From Bedellia somnulentella (lineage: Eukaryota; Arthropoda; Insecta; Lepidoptera; Bedelliidae): a DNA stretch of 64,000 bases. Of this stretch, positions 23,611 to 34,300 are shown in pieces (the first letter of the stretch is position 1; the number at the start of each line of letters is the position of its first letter). The position numbers and the translations under genes are program-made. A model generated the notes under the pieces. That model was not told the origin of the DNA. It was given only the letters and a program-made list of their open reading frames with translations, and made no database searches. The stretch spans positions 14,227,608-14,291,607 of the forward strand of contig OY755191.1 of the NCBI GenBank assembly GCA_963576735.1. Direction: 5' to 3'.

Positions 23611-23766
23611 AATTAACTGAAGTATTTGTTATTGTGATGTATCAAACATATAATTGATTTTTATATAGTTTTAAAGTTATTTTGTTTAATTAAGTAATAT
23701 ATTCGTTATGTTATCGTAAACAAAAGTATTTTATTTATCATCATTAATTTCCTAATATCCTCATTA
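23611..23766 (+). repeat. right 157-bp direct repeat flanking a SINE B
   Basis: Starts AATTAACTGAAG immediately after the SINE head and ends CCTCATTA. It differs from the left copy by a 1-nt indel and a few substitutions. Confidence 0.9.
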
Positions 23767-24018
23767 TGTCTTTTAAGTCAAACTAGGTTTTATCAGCTAC
23801 TGTGTTCGCATCCAAAACAAAATTCCAAAAGTAACTTATAGGTAAAGGAACAGATTACATAGTAGGGTGGGTCACTCTAGTATGGAAAAAAATAAAACTT
23901 GGTGAATCGTATTCTAATAGTAATATTATGTTGTAGTGTACTATAAAACGTAGTTTTAGCTAGAAAATGGATAAATAAACATATATCTACAACCCGCGCA
24001 TCCGCTTCAAAACTATAA

Positions 24019-24324
24019 GGGGCTATTCAGTGCGACGCGGATGACCTACGCGGATTTCCGCGACGGACGGTCAAATGTATTAATGTAATTGTAGTTGTTC
24101 AGTACTCGACGGACGGTCGGTTGTGCGGGGCGGACGTAAAGTACTGCCGTCGACATCATGACTGCAAACGTGCAAACTGAGATGGTTATACAACAAGTAC
24201 GACTTCGACAATCCGCGACAAAACGATCCGCGTGGAACTGAACGACAGTCGACAAATTCATCCGCGGCGTCGACCGCATGCGCTAATCCGCGGGCGGACT
24301 GTCCGCATCGCACTGAATACCGCC
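24019..24324. mobile_element. Harbinger-like MITE inside the hAT-like element
   Basis: 306 bp. The terminal inverted repeats are GGGGCTATTCAGTGCGACGC and, inverted, GGCGGTATTCAGTGCGATGC. TAA occurs on both sides (24016-24018 and 24325-24327), the usual TWA duplication of PIF/Harbinger. Subterminal GC-rich repeats (CCGCG, GGACGG) occur. Both apparent reading frames across it are by-products of these repeats. Confidence 0.85.
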
Positions 24325-24479
24325 TAAGTTTTTGAAAAAAAAACGCGTACTGCTATAAGACATAATTCTTTATTAGAAATACTTTAAATACTATTTAAAC
24401 ATCACAAATACTTTACAAAACAAAAAAAAAACAAATTATCATATAGGTTATCCAAAAAATTGTTACTTTTAAACAAAAT

Positions 24480-27056
24480 TTACTACTATCAAATTTTGGC
24501 ATAACTTTCCTCGAAGCAAGTTTTGCGTGAATCATTCCATCCCTTGCTTTTTATCACAAGCTGCCATTGCAGCTTCTGTCACTATTTTAACACTGCGTTC
24601 GACCGCTTGTGTGGGACAAGGCAGCCTTATAAACAACATACTTTTATCACCATTTTTCTCTATTATCTGTAGAAATTCTTCATTTGTTTGGTTTCTTAAA
24701 ATAGGTGGATCCAAGTTGGTTTCTTGCCAGTTTATTAGCTCAATGTAAGAATTAGCTTCAAAATTAAGCAACCGTGATAGCCCAGTGGGTAGAACACTCG
24801 GTTATCGTGCAAACGACTAGTGTTCAAATCCTGGGTCGGGCCTACACCAATTTGTCTTTTCTAAAGACATATGTGTGGTTAATTTATCATGGTTGTTAAC
24901 GGTGAGGGAAAACATCGTGAGGAAACCCACATGGCTGAGTTGTACTTAGTCATGTGACAGTGTATTCGTACAAAAACGGCGATAGGCCTGCCCCCTATCA
25001 CGTGAGTACACTGTCCATGCAAAACGTGGGTACTCTGAACACCAGGTGACAAAAGTCACGTGATGTTCAGAAGTATTAGTACCTCTGCCAACCCCTTCGG
25101 GGATATTCGGCGTGAACGTTTATGTTATATTATGTTATTAAGCTTAGGCACTTGAAAAGTGCGTGGATTTCCCGTTGTAGGTGAATTACGTGCTTTTAGA
25201 ATTCTTCTTGCTGCAAGTTCTCGTATATGCTTTTTTTCATCTGTTAACATCGCCAATAGTAAATTTTCAGGGTGAGCAAAATATACGTTTCGTTGTATAA
25301 CAGGGTCTATGACTGCTTTTAATGCATTTGACAAAAATCGCGAACTTTCAATAAATTTCCACAGGTGTCGTGATCCGTCTTTACATGAGAAATGTGTCTT
25401 AATTTTAATTTGGAACCACACAGGGGCATATACTTTTACAATATATTGAGCCAAAATAACTAAATTGGTTGATGGTGTCGGCGTAGAAATATAAAGACGC
25501 AAGATCCGGTTTGCCTTAGTCAACCAACGGGCATGTGACATTTTTCCAGGCGATTTATTTGTTAAGTCCTCTGAACATCTTCCAGTAATTACTGCTAAAG
25601 TGATCTCATACAAATATTTTTGGTCTGTACTTAAGTCACCAGGTTACTGACTCTAGTAGACTAGTCATTGATTCAAATTCAATTACAGCTCGGGATTCAC
25701 ACTTGTAGGACCATTGTACGTAGATGGACCAGAAGTTTTACCATCCACGTAATCAAACAAATGCCTCAAAGGCAGTTCATTTAAATGCAGCATGCAAATT
25801 ATCCATTGCAAAGGTCTCTGAAGTCTTTTTTCAAATAGCCTTATAACACCACTAAATTTACCCGTATTTGTTACTGGTCCATCGCATCCAATAGCCAGGA
25901 GGTCATCAGTACTAATATTTTTGGCGAAAAGAAGACCGTTTATTGACATTTCAATGGACTTTGCAGTTCCTTGTAAAGGGGTCACATATCCTACATAAAC
26001 GGACTCCGGTTCTTTAATTATAGATACGTGTTCTTCAATAATCACTTGCTTGTATCTTTTGGTTCCCTTTTTTACTATCTTCAGAGTTTTATCTTTTCGC
26101 CCATCAAAATATTAAGCAGGCAAGTTTAAAGGCGCTTGAGTTTTCATAAGTGCGTCACGTGTTTTTCTTCGCTCTCTTCGCAATTTTGATTTATCTATAA
26201 CGATATCTGATGAAACTTCGTGTAAAACTGCAGAAGCTATCGCAGCATCAGCTCTGTCGGATACACCATAACGATCACATATCTGCGACAACACCGGTAA
26301 AATTTTCACACATTTTTTTCTTTCTGTTGTTCCTGAGGTAGAAGGTAAGGGCTCTTCTACGTTTTGTAACTTTTCCGAAAACAAACCACTTGTATCAGAA
26401 TCACTACTTAATGATAACAATTCTTGTTCTGACAATTTCGATGGGTTGTTATCGCTCTTAAGACAGATTTTTGTTGAAGCTTCCTTTCGAACATACTTTT
26501 TTTGTAAACTTTTTGTTCGATTGCGATCATTGCCACCGATTCTCATTTTTCTCTCACCCCGTTGATCCATCAAAAAGTCTCGTTCTTCGTTAGGAACTTT
26601 GACTTCTCTAGGAAATTTGCACTGACTTATTATCTTGCATTTGCATGAACAAATATCGAACAAAATGTCGCTCTTTTGCAAGAAATCTGCTTTTTTCTCA
26701 GCTGACAACCTTTTCAATGATTTGATGATATTTTTGCATTTGTAATGATAAGCTTTTAGTAGCTGTATGACTCTTATATGCGAGACTACAGGAATAGATG
26801 CTTTTTGCCACACTCCTTCAACTTTTTGGGTTACAATTTCTGCAATTTCGGAAAATGAAGGCTCTTTGTTACTGCCATTTTTAATTTTCACCTGTAGTCT
26901 ATTCCACTCGTAACATTTCATTACATCCTGGTATGTTGGTAACATGTTTGGTCTTATATCCTCTATAGTTCCAAATATGGGGCACTTGTATGACTGTCTG
27001 CTATTTGACATAGTGACAAAATTTAATTTCCAACTCGTAAAACAAAAATTACACAA
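24480..27056 (-). pseudogene. decayed gene of the hAT-like element (candidate transposase)
   Basis: Minus-strand frame from ATG near 27056 (or the internal M at MSNSRQSYKCPIF) to about 24480. In-frame stops lie at 26112-26114 and between 25683 and 25620. A SINE A splits it at 24770-25136, and a frameshift occurs near 24532. N-terminal part: conserved 'GTIEDIRPNMLPTYQDVMKC', a Cys pair (FDICSCKCKI) and 'DRYGVSDRADAAIASAVL'. Middle: 'IGCDGPVTNTGKFSGVIRLF' and 'CMLHLNELPLRHLF', which recall the second catalytic Asp block and C..H region of hAT transposases (inference). Then 'MSHARWLTKANRILRLYIS' and a C-terminal 'YIELINWQETNL'. From memory it belongs to a multicopy family of uncharacterised arthropod proteins; this is unverified. 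Confidence 0.75.
24770..25136 (+). mobile_element. SINE A, full length, inside the transposase gene
   Basis: tRNA-derived head: A box in TGATAGCCCAGTGGGTAG, B box in GTGTTCAAATCCTGGG. The body is about 280 bp and the 3' end is CCAACCCCTTCGGGGAT..GGCGTGAACG plus a TTATG-rich tail. ATTAAGC is duplicated on both sides (24763-24769 and 25137-25143). It splits the host element's coding frame between 'VPKLN' and 'NFEANSYIEL'. Confidence 0.93.
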
Positions 27057-27445
27057 ATTATAATTTCACAAGATTTCACGAGAAACTAGCCTCATAGATA
27101 CATGAATTATCTCAATGTACTTACCACAAAAGTCTTCTTTTAATGAACAACACAGCTTATTTATCAAAACTAACGTGTATTTCACTGGATACTCTTTAAA
27201 ATATTAAACTTTACCCAACCCACAAACTATATAGAGATTAACTACCAAACATGTAAGTCCAAAAGTGTAAGGTGTTAAAGTGGGTACTTGAAAGTTTTTT
27301 TTCTCAAAACTTCAAGTACGTTGCGCGGGCTGTTCCACTTAAAATTATTCAAAAATATTTTAAAGGGTTCATAACTATACCTTACTTCAACATATTATCG
27401 CTATTAGAAATCGATCACATAAAAATATATTTTTAACCCACCCTA

Positions 27446-27722
27446 TTACATAGAGAGGATGGGTGAAAGTAAAATAGTAAAAGAGATATATAGAGCCAAT
27501 GTGGGTGCTGTAGTTAGTAGAGGACGGCCGCGTAAGACGTTTGAAAACCAAATCGGAAACGTTCTTACTAAGGCGAAAGTCCGTAGAGAAAAGAATAGAA
27601 GAGCATGTATATGAAGAATGAGACAGAGGCTAGAGAGAATGGTCAGGATCAGGATCGTGCTCAGTGGCGATTTATAGTTTTTGCCTACCCCAATGGGAAC
27701 AACGCGCGAGAGTATAAGTAAA
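27446..27722 (+). mobile_element. LINE-2 3' end
   Basis: Forward copy beginning at the hAT-like target duplication ('cacatagagaggatggg'-like) and running to the hairpin 'taccccaatgggaac'. The frame is broken. The tail is short (gagtataagta). Confidence 0.75.
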
Positions 27723-27969
27723 ATTATTATCTGCAAAGTCGATTTAACTAAGATAATTTTACGCTCTAACGTCATATGAAACCATTGAAAAAAAAATTAA
27801 ACATTTCTGAAATGAGTTACTTAATTGTATTTATTGAAGTCTTACTTGACACTTTTGAATCAAAACTTACCTATGTTACCTACCATCACTGTTCCCCGTT
27901 ACTTGTCTGAATTTCTTATTTAGTATAGTTTATTTAAAAGTTAATATACTTAATTAGAATAGTTACGCT

Positions 27970-28141
27970 ATATAGTGTCGGCTTAGAATAGCACTACTTC
28001 TCTACTACTACCCGTGGAGGCGACTAAGGGTATTGGGGCATTTTAAGGGATTTTTGGGCGATGTGGTTCACCAAAAACTTTTCTTTTCGTAACTTCCAAA
28101 AGTGGTTGAGGATTTTTTTTATTCGAAATTTATAGCCATGA

Positions 28142-28178
<37 letters not shown>
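27970..28178 (+). mobile_element. SINE B ending in a long (TA)n run
   Basis: Forward, diverged copy starting 'tagtgtcggcttagaatagc'. Its tail has expanded into about 18 TA repeats (28142-28178). Confidence 0.8.
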
Positions 28179-28182
<4 letters not shown>

Positions 28183-28525
28183 CCTGAGATTATAAAAAAT
28201 AGGAAAAGAAAAACGACGATTGAATTTAATACAGTTTATTTAAAATACGAAACAACTATTTACAGACAAAAACCTTATTAACTATTCTCATCATCTCTAT
28301 TTAACAATGGTTTCTGGCTCATTTCTTTAGAAATAGACATCATTCGGGACAGACATAAGTCCAGTATTCTATCCTTAATATTAAAACTTACTACAATCAT
28401 TATATGTACTTTAAGTAAATTACTTATTTCAAATAGAGCAAGACCGCAGACATAACCTATGTTTGAGTACTTATATATCTCAGATGAGAGTATCATCAAT
28501 ATTATTTTAAGAAATATTAGCTCTG

Positions 28526-28706
28526 TAGTGTGGCTTAGAATAGCACTACCCCATTACTGCATCTGGGCGATGCGGTTGGAGACCTTTCACCAAGAACCTA
28601 CGTTTTACAATCTTTTCCCCACTTAACTTCCCAAAGTGGCTGAGGAATTTCGTATTGTGAAGCTCCGGGTACTTTTAGTATTTATTGCTGTGAGTAAATG
28701 TATGTT
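28526..28706 (+). mobile_element. SINE B with internal deletion
   Basis: Forward copy; the segment between 'accccattactgc' and 'atctgggcgatgcggttgg' is deleted. The tail is 'gtgagtaaatgtatg'. Confidence 0.78.
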
Positions 28707-28807
28707 TCAGAGATAAATAAATAAATGAGATCACAAAGGTAGCCATGTCTTTGGTTGGTCCGACTGAGTTCAGCGGCTTGATAAGGTAATGATGATGATG
28801 TGATAAC

Positions 28808-29006
28808 TTCACTCACAGCTATGATGCAAATACGGGTCACCAGAACTTCAGAATTAGATATTCTTGAATTGGAACTTGAGGCAAAGGTTGTAAATACAGG
28901 ATAGTTGGTAATGAATCTCCTAGCACATATCCCATTTATAAGATAAACGGCGTCACCCACGGGTAGAACAATTTGCTTATACTATTATAAGCCGATTCTA
29001 TACAAC
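28808..29006 (-). mobile_element. SINE B, old degenerate copy
   Basis: Reverse-strand copy with low similarity; 'cactcacagctatgatgcaa' and 'cacccacgggtagaac' are recognisable. Confidence 0.5.
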
Positions 29007-29167
29007 TGCAGATGAAAGGAAAAAGATGGGGTACGTTATGACGAGAACGAAGTAAAGTGAATTATTTATATTAGGCGTTTTGTGTCTTTGTTTTCTAACT
29101 GTAACATAATTAATAGTCTTCTTTCATGGATTTCCAATTGCTCAACAATCAATTCAATTATCCCGCA

Positions 29168-29323
29168 CCCTGATTATGTATCTTTAGCGACCGCGATTGT
29201 GTCGCAAGTTGCAATATTGTCGCTGTCAAAAGTGTCAAACCGCATACAAATTTATGACATTGACAGCGACAATCGTGCAACTAGCGACACAATCGACAGT
29301 CGCAAAAGATACGTAATCAGGGG
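29168..29323. mobile_element. palindromic MITE
   Basis: Two arms of about 62 bp (CCCTGATTATGTATCTTT... and its inverted copy) surround a spacer of about 30 bp. The inner arms end in TTGTCGCTGTCAA. No coding capacity. Confidence 0.8.
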
Positions 29324-30990
29324 GCCGTGCCCTAAATCGCCTCTGATGACACTTATAGAACGACTTTGGGTAGTTCAAGTCAACACTTATTTAAAATCAA
29401 GTTATACTCAACTGATCTACATTCTCAAAAAATAAGTTATGTCTGTGAAGGCTTCCCATTGACTAATAAAATAAGTTCTACAAACTTACATAGCAAGGCA
29501 CTTTACAACTTAATCTACGATCCATTACAAATGGTAAGGACATTTTAGTTCATTATTACAACTATTTAGAATATTTGCACGCTTTATCGTCAAAACAAGC
29601 TGACTGAACTTACAATAAACCTATACTACTATACAGTGTCTTAGAATAATACTTAACATTCCAAAACCCAGTCTCTTATTATTGCTTAAACAATATATTT
29701 ATTTATACTACCTAAAGAGTTAAAGGAAGCTTGTATTTTATCTTCAAAATCTCAAAAATTTAAAAGAAACTGGTATATTTTAAGTTAATTTTATAATAAC
29801 TGATATAAGTTATAATTATAAACATCGTTTTTACTAATCACCTTATTAGACAGCGATACATACATGAAGAAAACTATTTTTATACTAGTAATAATTATTA
29901 TATATTTAGACATCGTGACATATAGGATACCCACCTTATCATCTAAATACCTATATTTCATATTTCATATTTATTTATTGCTTCATGTGTTACCTATGAA
30001 TGTATATTTATTTATATTGTATATTTATAATTGTTTATTAGAAAAGAAAAGGTTGATCGAGTCATACAAATACAGACATACACAAACTTCTAAACAAAAT
30101 CACAAAGTATTTTACAAATACTTTTATGTTATTTTAGACTTAAACAGTAGAAAACTCTTTAAAAAAACTTAGTGTTAATATCCATTAATATAGTCTAATA
30201 CAGTTTAACCTCATTGGCTTCAACAATTATAACTAACAATTTTGATACACTGGGTCTGAAATAACTTGGACAGTCGATTATTTACTTGAAAATGCAAAAG
30301 AATACATTCTTTCATAGAAGTACAATATTTGTCATAGGACTATAATAAAGTGTGAAAGTAAAAGTTTTAAAATATTAATCATGAATCTTATTTTAATTAA
30401 CCTAATTATTCATTTAATTACTAAGCAAGACTTTATTGGTTATGGAAATATTTAATTAATCGATCTGAATAAGCCTCTATTTATGTTTTAAAATATTATA
30501 TTAAACGGGATGACACAATAATGTTATTTTTTAATAGTATATAATGTTATGATTTTTTGTTGCGTGGTTTTGGAATTGAGGACAAAAACCAAGTAATATG
30601 CAATACTAATTGCAAAACATTTTAATATATCACTACCAAGCACTAAGTAGCATTTTGCAGACACGAATACATTAAATACCCACTTTTATATGATGTAAAA
30701 ACTACTTTTATATTACCAATACACTATACGATTCAAATGCTGGCATTTCCTCATAAGCTAGCATAAACACTTAATTCCTATCTTAGCATTTTATATAAAT
30801 TCAATTAGACTTACTGATAGAACTTATTACATGTATTTTATAGTAACCGGTGCTTGTTCAAAGCCACTACATATTTTAGCAAAGTATATAAAAAATGTAG
30901 TCACTAATATAAATTATTATATGTGTACATATCGTTTAAAACAATAAATGGTACCTTCTGAGGCACAAATTTTAATGTTTGCTTTTGTAT
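29324..30990. other. AT-rich intergenic stretch, no gene seen
   Basis: 1.7 kb of AT-rich sequence with no recognisable repeat or coding signal. One 102-codon frame is a low-complexity by-product. Confidence 0.5.
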
Positions 30991-30994
30991 TTAT

Positions 30995-31078
30995 TTACAT
31001 ATACTCACGGCTAAAAATCCCTAAAAGGGGTAGTCAGAGCTTCACAATAAAAAATTCCAGCCACTTTTGGAAGTTTAG
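30995..31078 (-). mobile_element. SINE B 3' fragment
   Basis: Reverse-strand last 80 bp of the family, 'acatatactcacggctaaaa' to 'cagccacttttggaag'. Confidence 0.75.
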
Positions 31079-31099
31079 CGTATTTATTTATACACATAT

Positions 31100-31226
31100 T
31101 TTTTTATACATATCCTGACAAACGAAGCTAAAGAGGTTTGTCAGGATCGTACGAAGTGGCGATCGATAGTCTCTGACTACCCCAATGGGAACTAATGACG
31201 TGAGAATATGATGTATGTATGTATAC
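31100..31226 (+). mobile_element. LINE-2 3' end in the PERK 3' flank
   Basis: Forward copy from 'aacgaagctaaagaggtttg' to the tail. It lies 28 bp beyond the PERK stop codon, antisense to PERK, so it probably forms part of the PERK 3' UTR. An inverted repeat TCCTGACAAAC...GTTTGTCAGGA marks its 5' end. Confidence 0.8.
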
Positions 31227-31254
31227 ATATTTTTTAATTATATTTTTGGTTGTT

Positions 31255-31359
31255 TTACATATATATGTTGCGTGTAGAAAGTGGTGGCGATTGTCTGACG
31301 GCGGTGGCGGCCGGTCTTCTGGACGGTTGCGGAGATAACATGGATAAGACCGCGGCCGC
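31255..31359 (-). CDS. EIF2AK3: PERK last exon
   Basis: Acceptor 'tttcttag', 105 bp, phase 0. It reads [20 protein letters not shown] and ends ..STRNIYM then TAA. 'VLSMLSPxPxxRPxA' is the end of the kinase C-lobe. The tail after the kinase is short, about 15 residues. Confidence 0.88.
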   Translation of the reverse strand, partial: AAAVLSMLSPQPSRRPAATAVRQSPPLSTRNIYM

Positions 31360-34300
31360 CTAAGAAATTAAAATATTTTATTTCGGATGTTGAATTGGCA
31401 TAGAATTAATACTTACGAATCTTAAATGTAGGGTTAGTAGAGTACATTGATTATTGTTTATACACACATACATATTATCACGGCCATAAATCCTAAAAGG
31501 GGTAGCCAGAGCTTTAGAGCTAGAAACTCCTCAGCTGCATTTGGAAGTTGATAGAGGAGAAGATGATAGAATTAACTATTTTCGTTTAAATATTTCCCTT
31601 ATTCTGATTGTATCTAGCTAATTTGTATGGAGAAGACAAAAATAAAGTTGATCTAATCAATTTGACATACATACATACTCACGGCTATATTTCCCTAGAA
31701 GGGGTAGCCAGAGCTAAGGAATTATAAATTCCTCAACCACTTTTGGAAGTTGAGTGGGGAAAAGATGGTAAAAATAAAAGTTTTTGGTCATGGGTCTCCA
31801 ACCGCATCGCCCAAAAATCCAATAAAAAACCCCAATACCCTTAGTCGTCTCTTACGACACCCGTGGGTAGAAAGGAGTAGCGACATTCTAAGCCGGCACA
31901 ACACGGCAATTTTAACACATAGTAAAAGTTGTTTAGAATGAATTGTACATATACTTTTGTTATACCCTGTGCAGAGACGTAGAAAGATTAACAGTAAATT
32001 TAGTTATTTCCGATTAAACCATACTTATCCGACCACCTTCATTCACACATTTCCTTTCATCCATCCTCCTTAATATTACTTATCCCTTCTGCCCACCTCT
32101 TCCGGCCTCTGTCTGCCAAGCAGAGGCCGGACCTCTGCTTATACTGAAAACATGAATCACCATTAAGAGATTAAACCGAAGACCATTACCCTGTGGGGAC
32201 AGCAAAAATATACTGGCTAGTACAGCTGTGTAGCAACTTATAATTTGTATTTATAAATATAAACAGAGAGGAAAATAATTTGAATGTTTTTATTCATGAA
32301 AACCTCAAGTGGGTATTAATACTAATAAATCATCATTCTCCTGCCCTTATCCCACTAGCTATCGTATACCCGAACCCGAGGTCGCGGGTTCGATTCCCGC
32401 CTGTGTCAAAATTTTTCTTTCCTTTATTTATTCCTTATTTATTAGAGAGAAAAATATTTCCAAACCGCGATGTAGGAATATCAGACGCTACTAGTGTGCG
32501 AGTGAGTCCACCGTCTAGAGGTCGCTACTACCCTTAAACTACCTTTATTCATCCATTCAAAATAATCCATTACCTACATTCATCTCTTTTTTAAGTTAGC
32601 TTTAAAAACCATGTAATAACACGCTATTAAATATCCTATAACCAATAGTTGTTTTAATTTATCACTTGTACCCACCTCTTCCGGCCTCTCCTCCGCGAAT
32701 TCCCGTGGAAGCCTCCCTCCCCTTGCCGCTAGCAGCGCCGCCACGCGCTCGCTGTCGGTGGAGAATGGCACTAACAGCTCTAGTAATATTAGTCCGAGAG
32801 CGAATATGTCTACTTTGTATGAGTAGCGACTGCCTGAGAGTTGTTCCGGAGACATGTAGAGGTGGGTACCTGGGGTAATAAGGGGTATTAGTTTAATTAT
32901 AATACTAACAAAACTAATTATTTACGAGGAAAATATATGTGATGAAATGTGGTAGAGTTTCTTTTCGTATTCTTCTCTTCACAAAACAACTAAAGAAACA
33001 ACAGTTAATTCAATGTGATTTTGGTTTGATTGACGTTGAGTGAATTAACATTGTTGTTAAATTTACATACATATACTCACGGCCAGAAATATCAACAAGG
33101 GGTAGTCAGAACTTCAGAGCTAAAAACTCCTCAGCCACACTTGGTAGTTGATAGGGGACAAGATGGTAGAAATAAAGTATCATTGGTAATGGGTATCTAA
33201 CCGCTTCGCCAAAAAACCCCTTAAAAAGCCGTATACCCTTAGTCGCTTCTTACGACACCCGTGGGTAGAAAGGGGTAGTTATATTCTAAGCCAGCACTCA
33301 ACACTCAATAACACAAGGTTGTTTAACACTTAATAAAAAATAGTTAATTATTTATATCGATATTTTCGCTGTGTAGTGTCGGCTTAGAATAGCACTACCC
33401 CGTTTCTTCCGGTGGGTGTGCGTAAGAGGCGACTAAGGGTATTGGCCCAATACTATTAGGGGTTTTTAAGAGATTCTCGGGCGATGCGGTTGGAGACCCA
33501 TCACCAAAAACCTTTATTTTACCATCTTTTCCCCACGCAACTTTCCAAAAGTGGCTGAGGAAATTTAAATTCCTTAGCTCTGGCTACCCCTTCTAGGGAT
33601 TTATAGCCGTGAGTATATGTATGGATGTTGAAGAAATGGGGTAGTGCTATTCTAAGCCGACACTACACAGCATATAATATAATACAATACCATGGTATAC
33701 CATCTCATACAAAATGTTTTTAGTTACCTCTTCGCTCAATAGATGGAGTTAAGATATAGTCGACTTTTAAAATAAAAACTTAAAGTGGCTAATAATCGTT
33801 TAAAAAGCCAAAAGACAGTTAGATAAATATAACATGGTAATTTATTTTGTCACTTAATACCATAAAACATAAATTATTACAATTAGAAGCAAAATATAAA
33901 AAAACTGTATTTTCGTTTTTATGAAATTGTATTCCCAAATGATTATTGTAGAACTACATCTATTTAACTAAAATGTTTAGTGATTTCAACTACTGACAAT
34001 AGATGGCGCCAAATTAAGATGGTGTTTATTGACGTATCTTACTTGTTTTGATTTGCGTCCACCCAAGTAATCGAATTGGTGATAATTGTCGACTTAAAAT
34101 AACACTACCCTATTACCCTATTACTACTCGTGGGTGATTGCAAGAGGCGACTCACGGGGTATAGGGGTTTTTTAAGTGATTTTAATTTTTTAACGACCTC
34201 GGCGTACACGTTTGGACCAAAAAGAGACTGTGCTTAAAAAGACAAGTGTCCCAAGTGTCCCAAGAGATCGATAGTCTCTAACTATCCCAATGTGAACTAA

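Larger units (their letters stand above)
23862..27445 (-). mobile_element. hAT-like DNA transposon with an uncharacterised protein family
   Basis: The ends TAGGGTGGGT and its inverted copy (27436-27445) fit the hAT 5'-YARNG terminal rule. A perfect 8-bp duplication TTACATAG flanks the element (23854-23861 and 27446-27453). Total length 3,584 bp including two later insertions. One gene runs on the minus strand from about 27056 to about 24480, broken by stops, a frameshift and a SINE. No other gene is present. The combination of an 8-bp duplication and YARNG ends points to the hAT superfamily, but the protein does not show textbook hAT motifs at a glance. Confidence 0.82.

Noticed and set aside
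24046..24313. two overlapping minus-strand frames
   Set aside because: Both are translations of the Harbinger-like MITE arms.
24768..24850. possible tRNA gene
   Set aside because: A and B boxes are present, but there is no closed acceptor stem and the unit continues into a 370-bp repeat with target duplication. It is a SINE head; the same holds at 35012, 35454 and 32380.
29864..30172. 102-codon open frame starting with ATG
   Set aside because: Composition (Ile, Tyr, Leu, Phe, Lys) is what AT-rich DNA gives by chance. No motif and no splice context.
32580..32855. separate short kinase-like gene
   Set aside because: It is an exon of PERK: the splice sites and phase connect it to the DFG exon and to the last exon.
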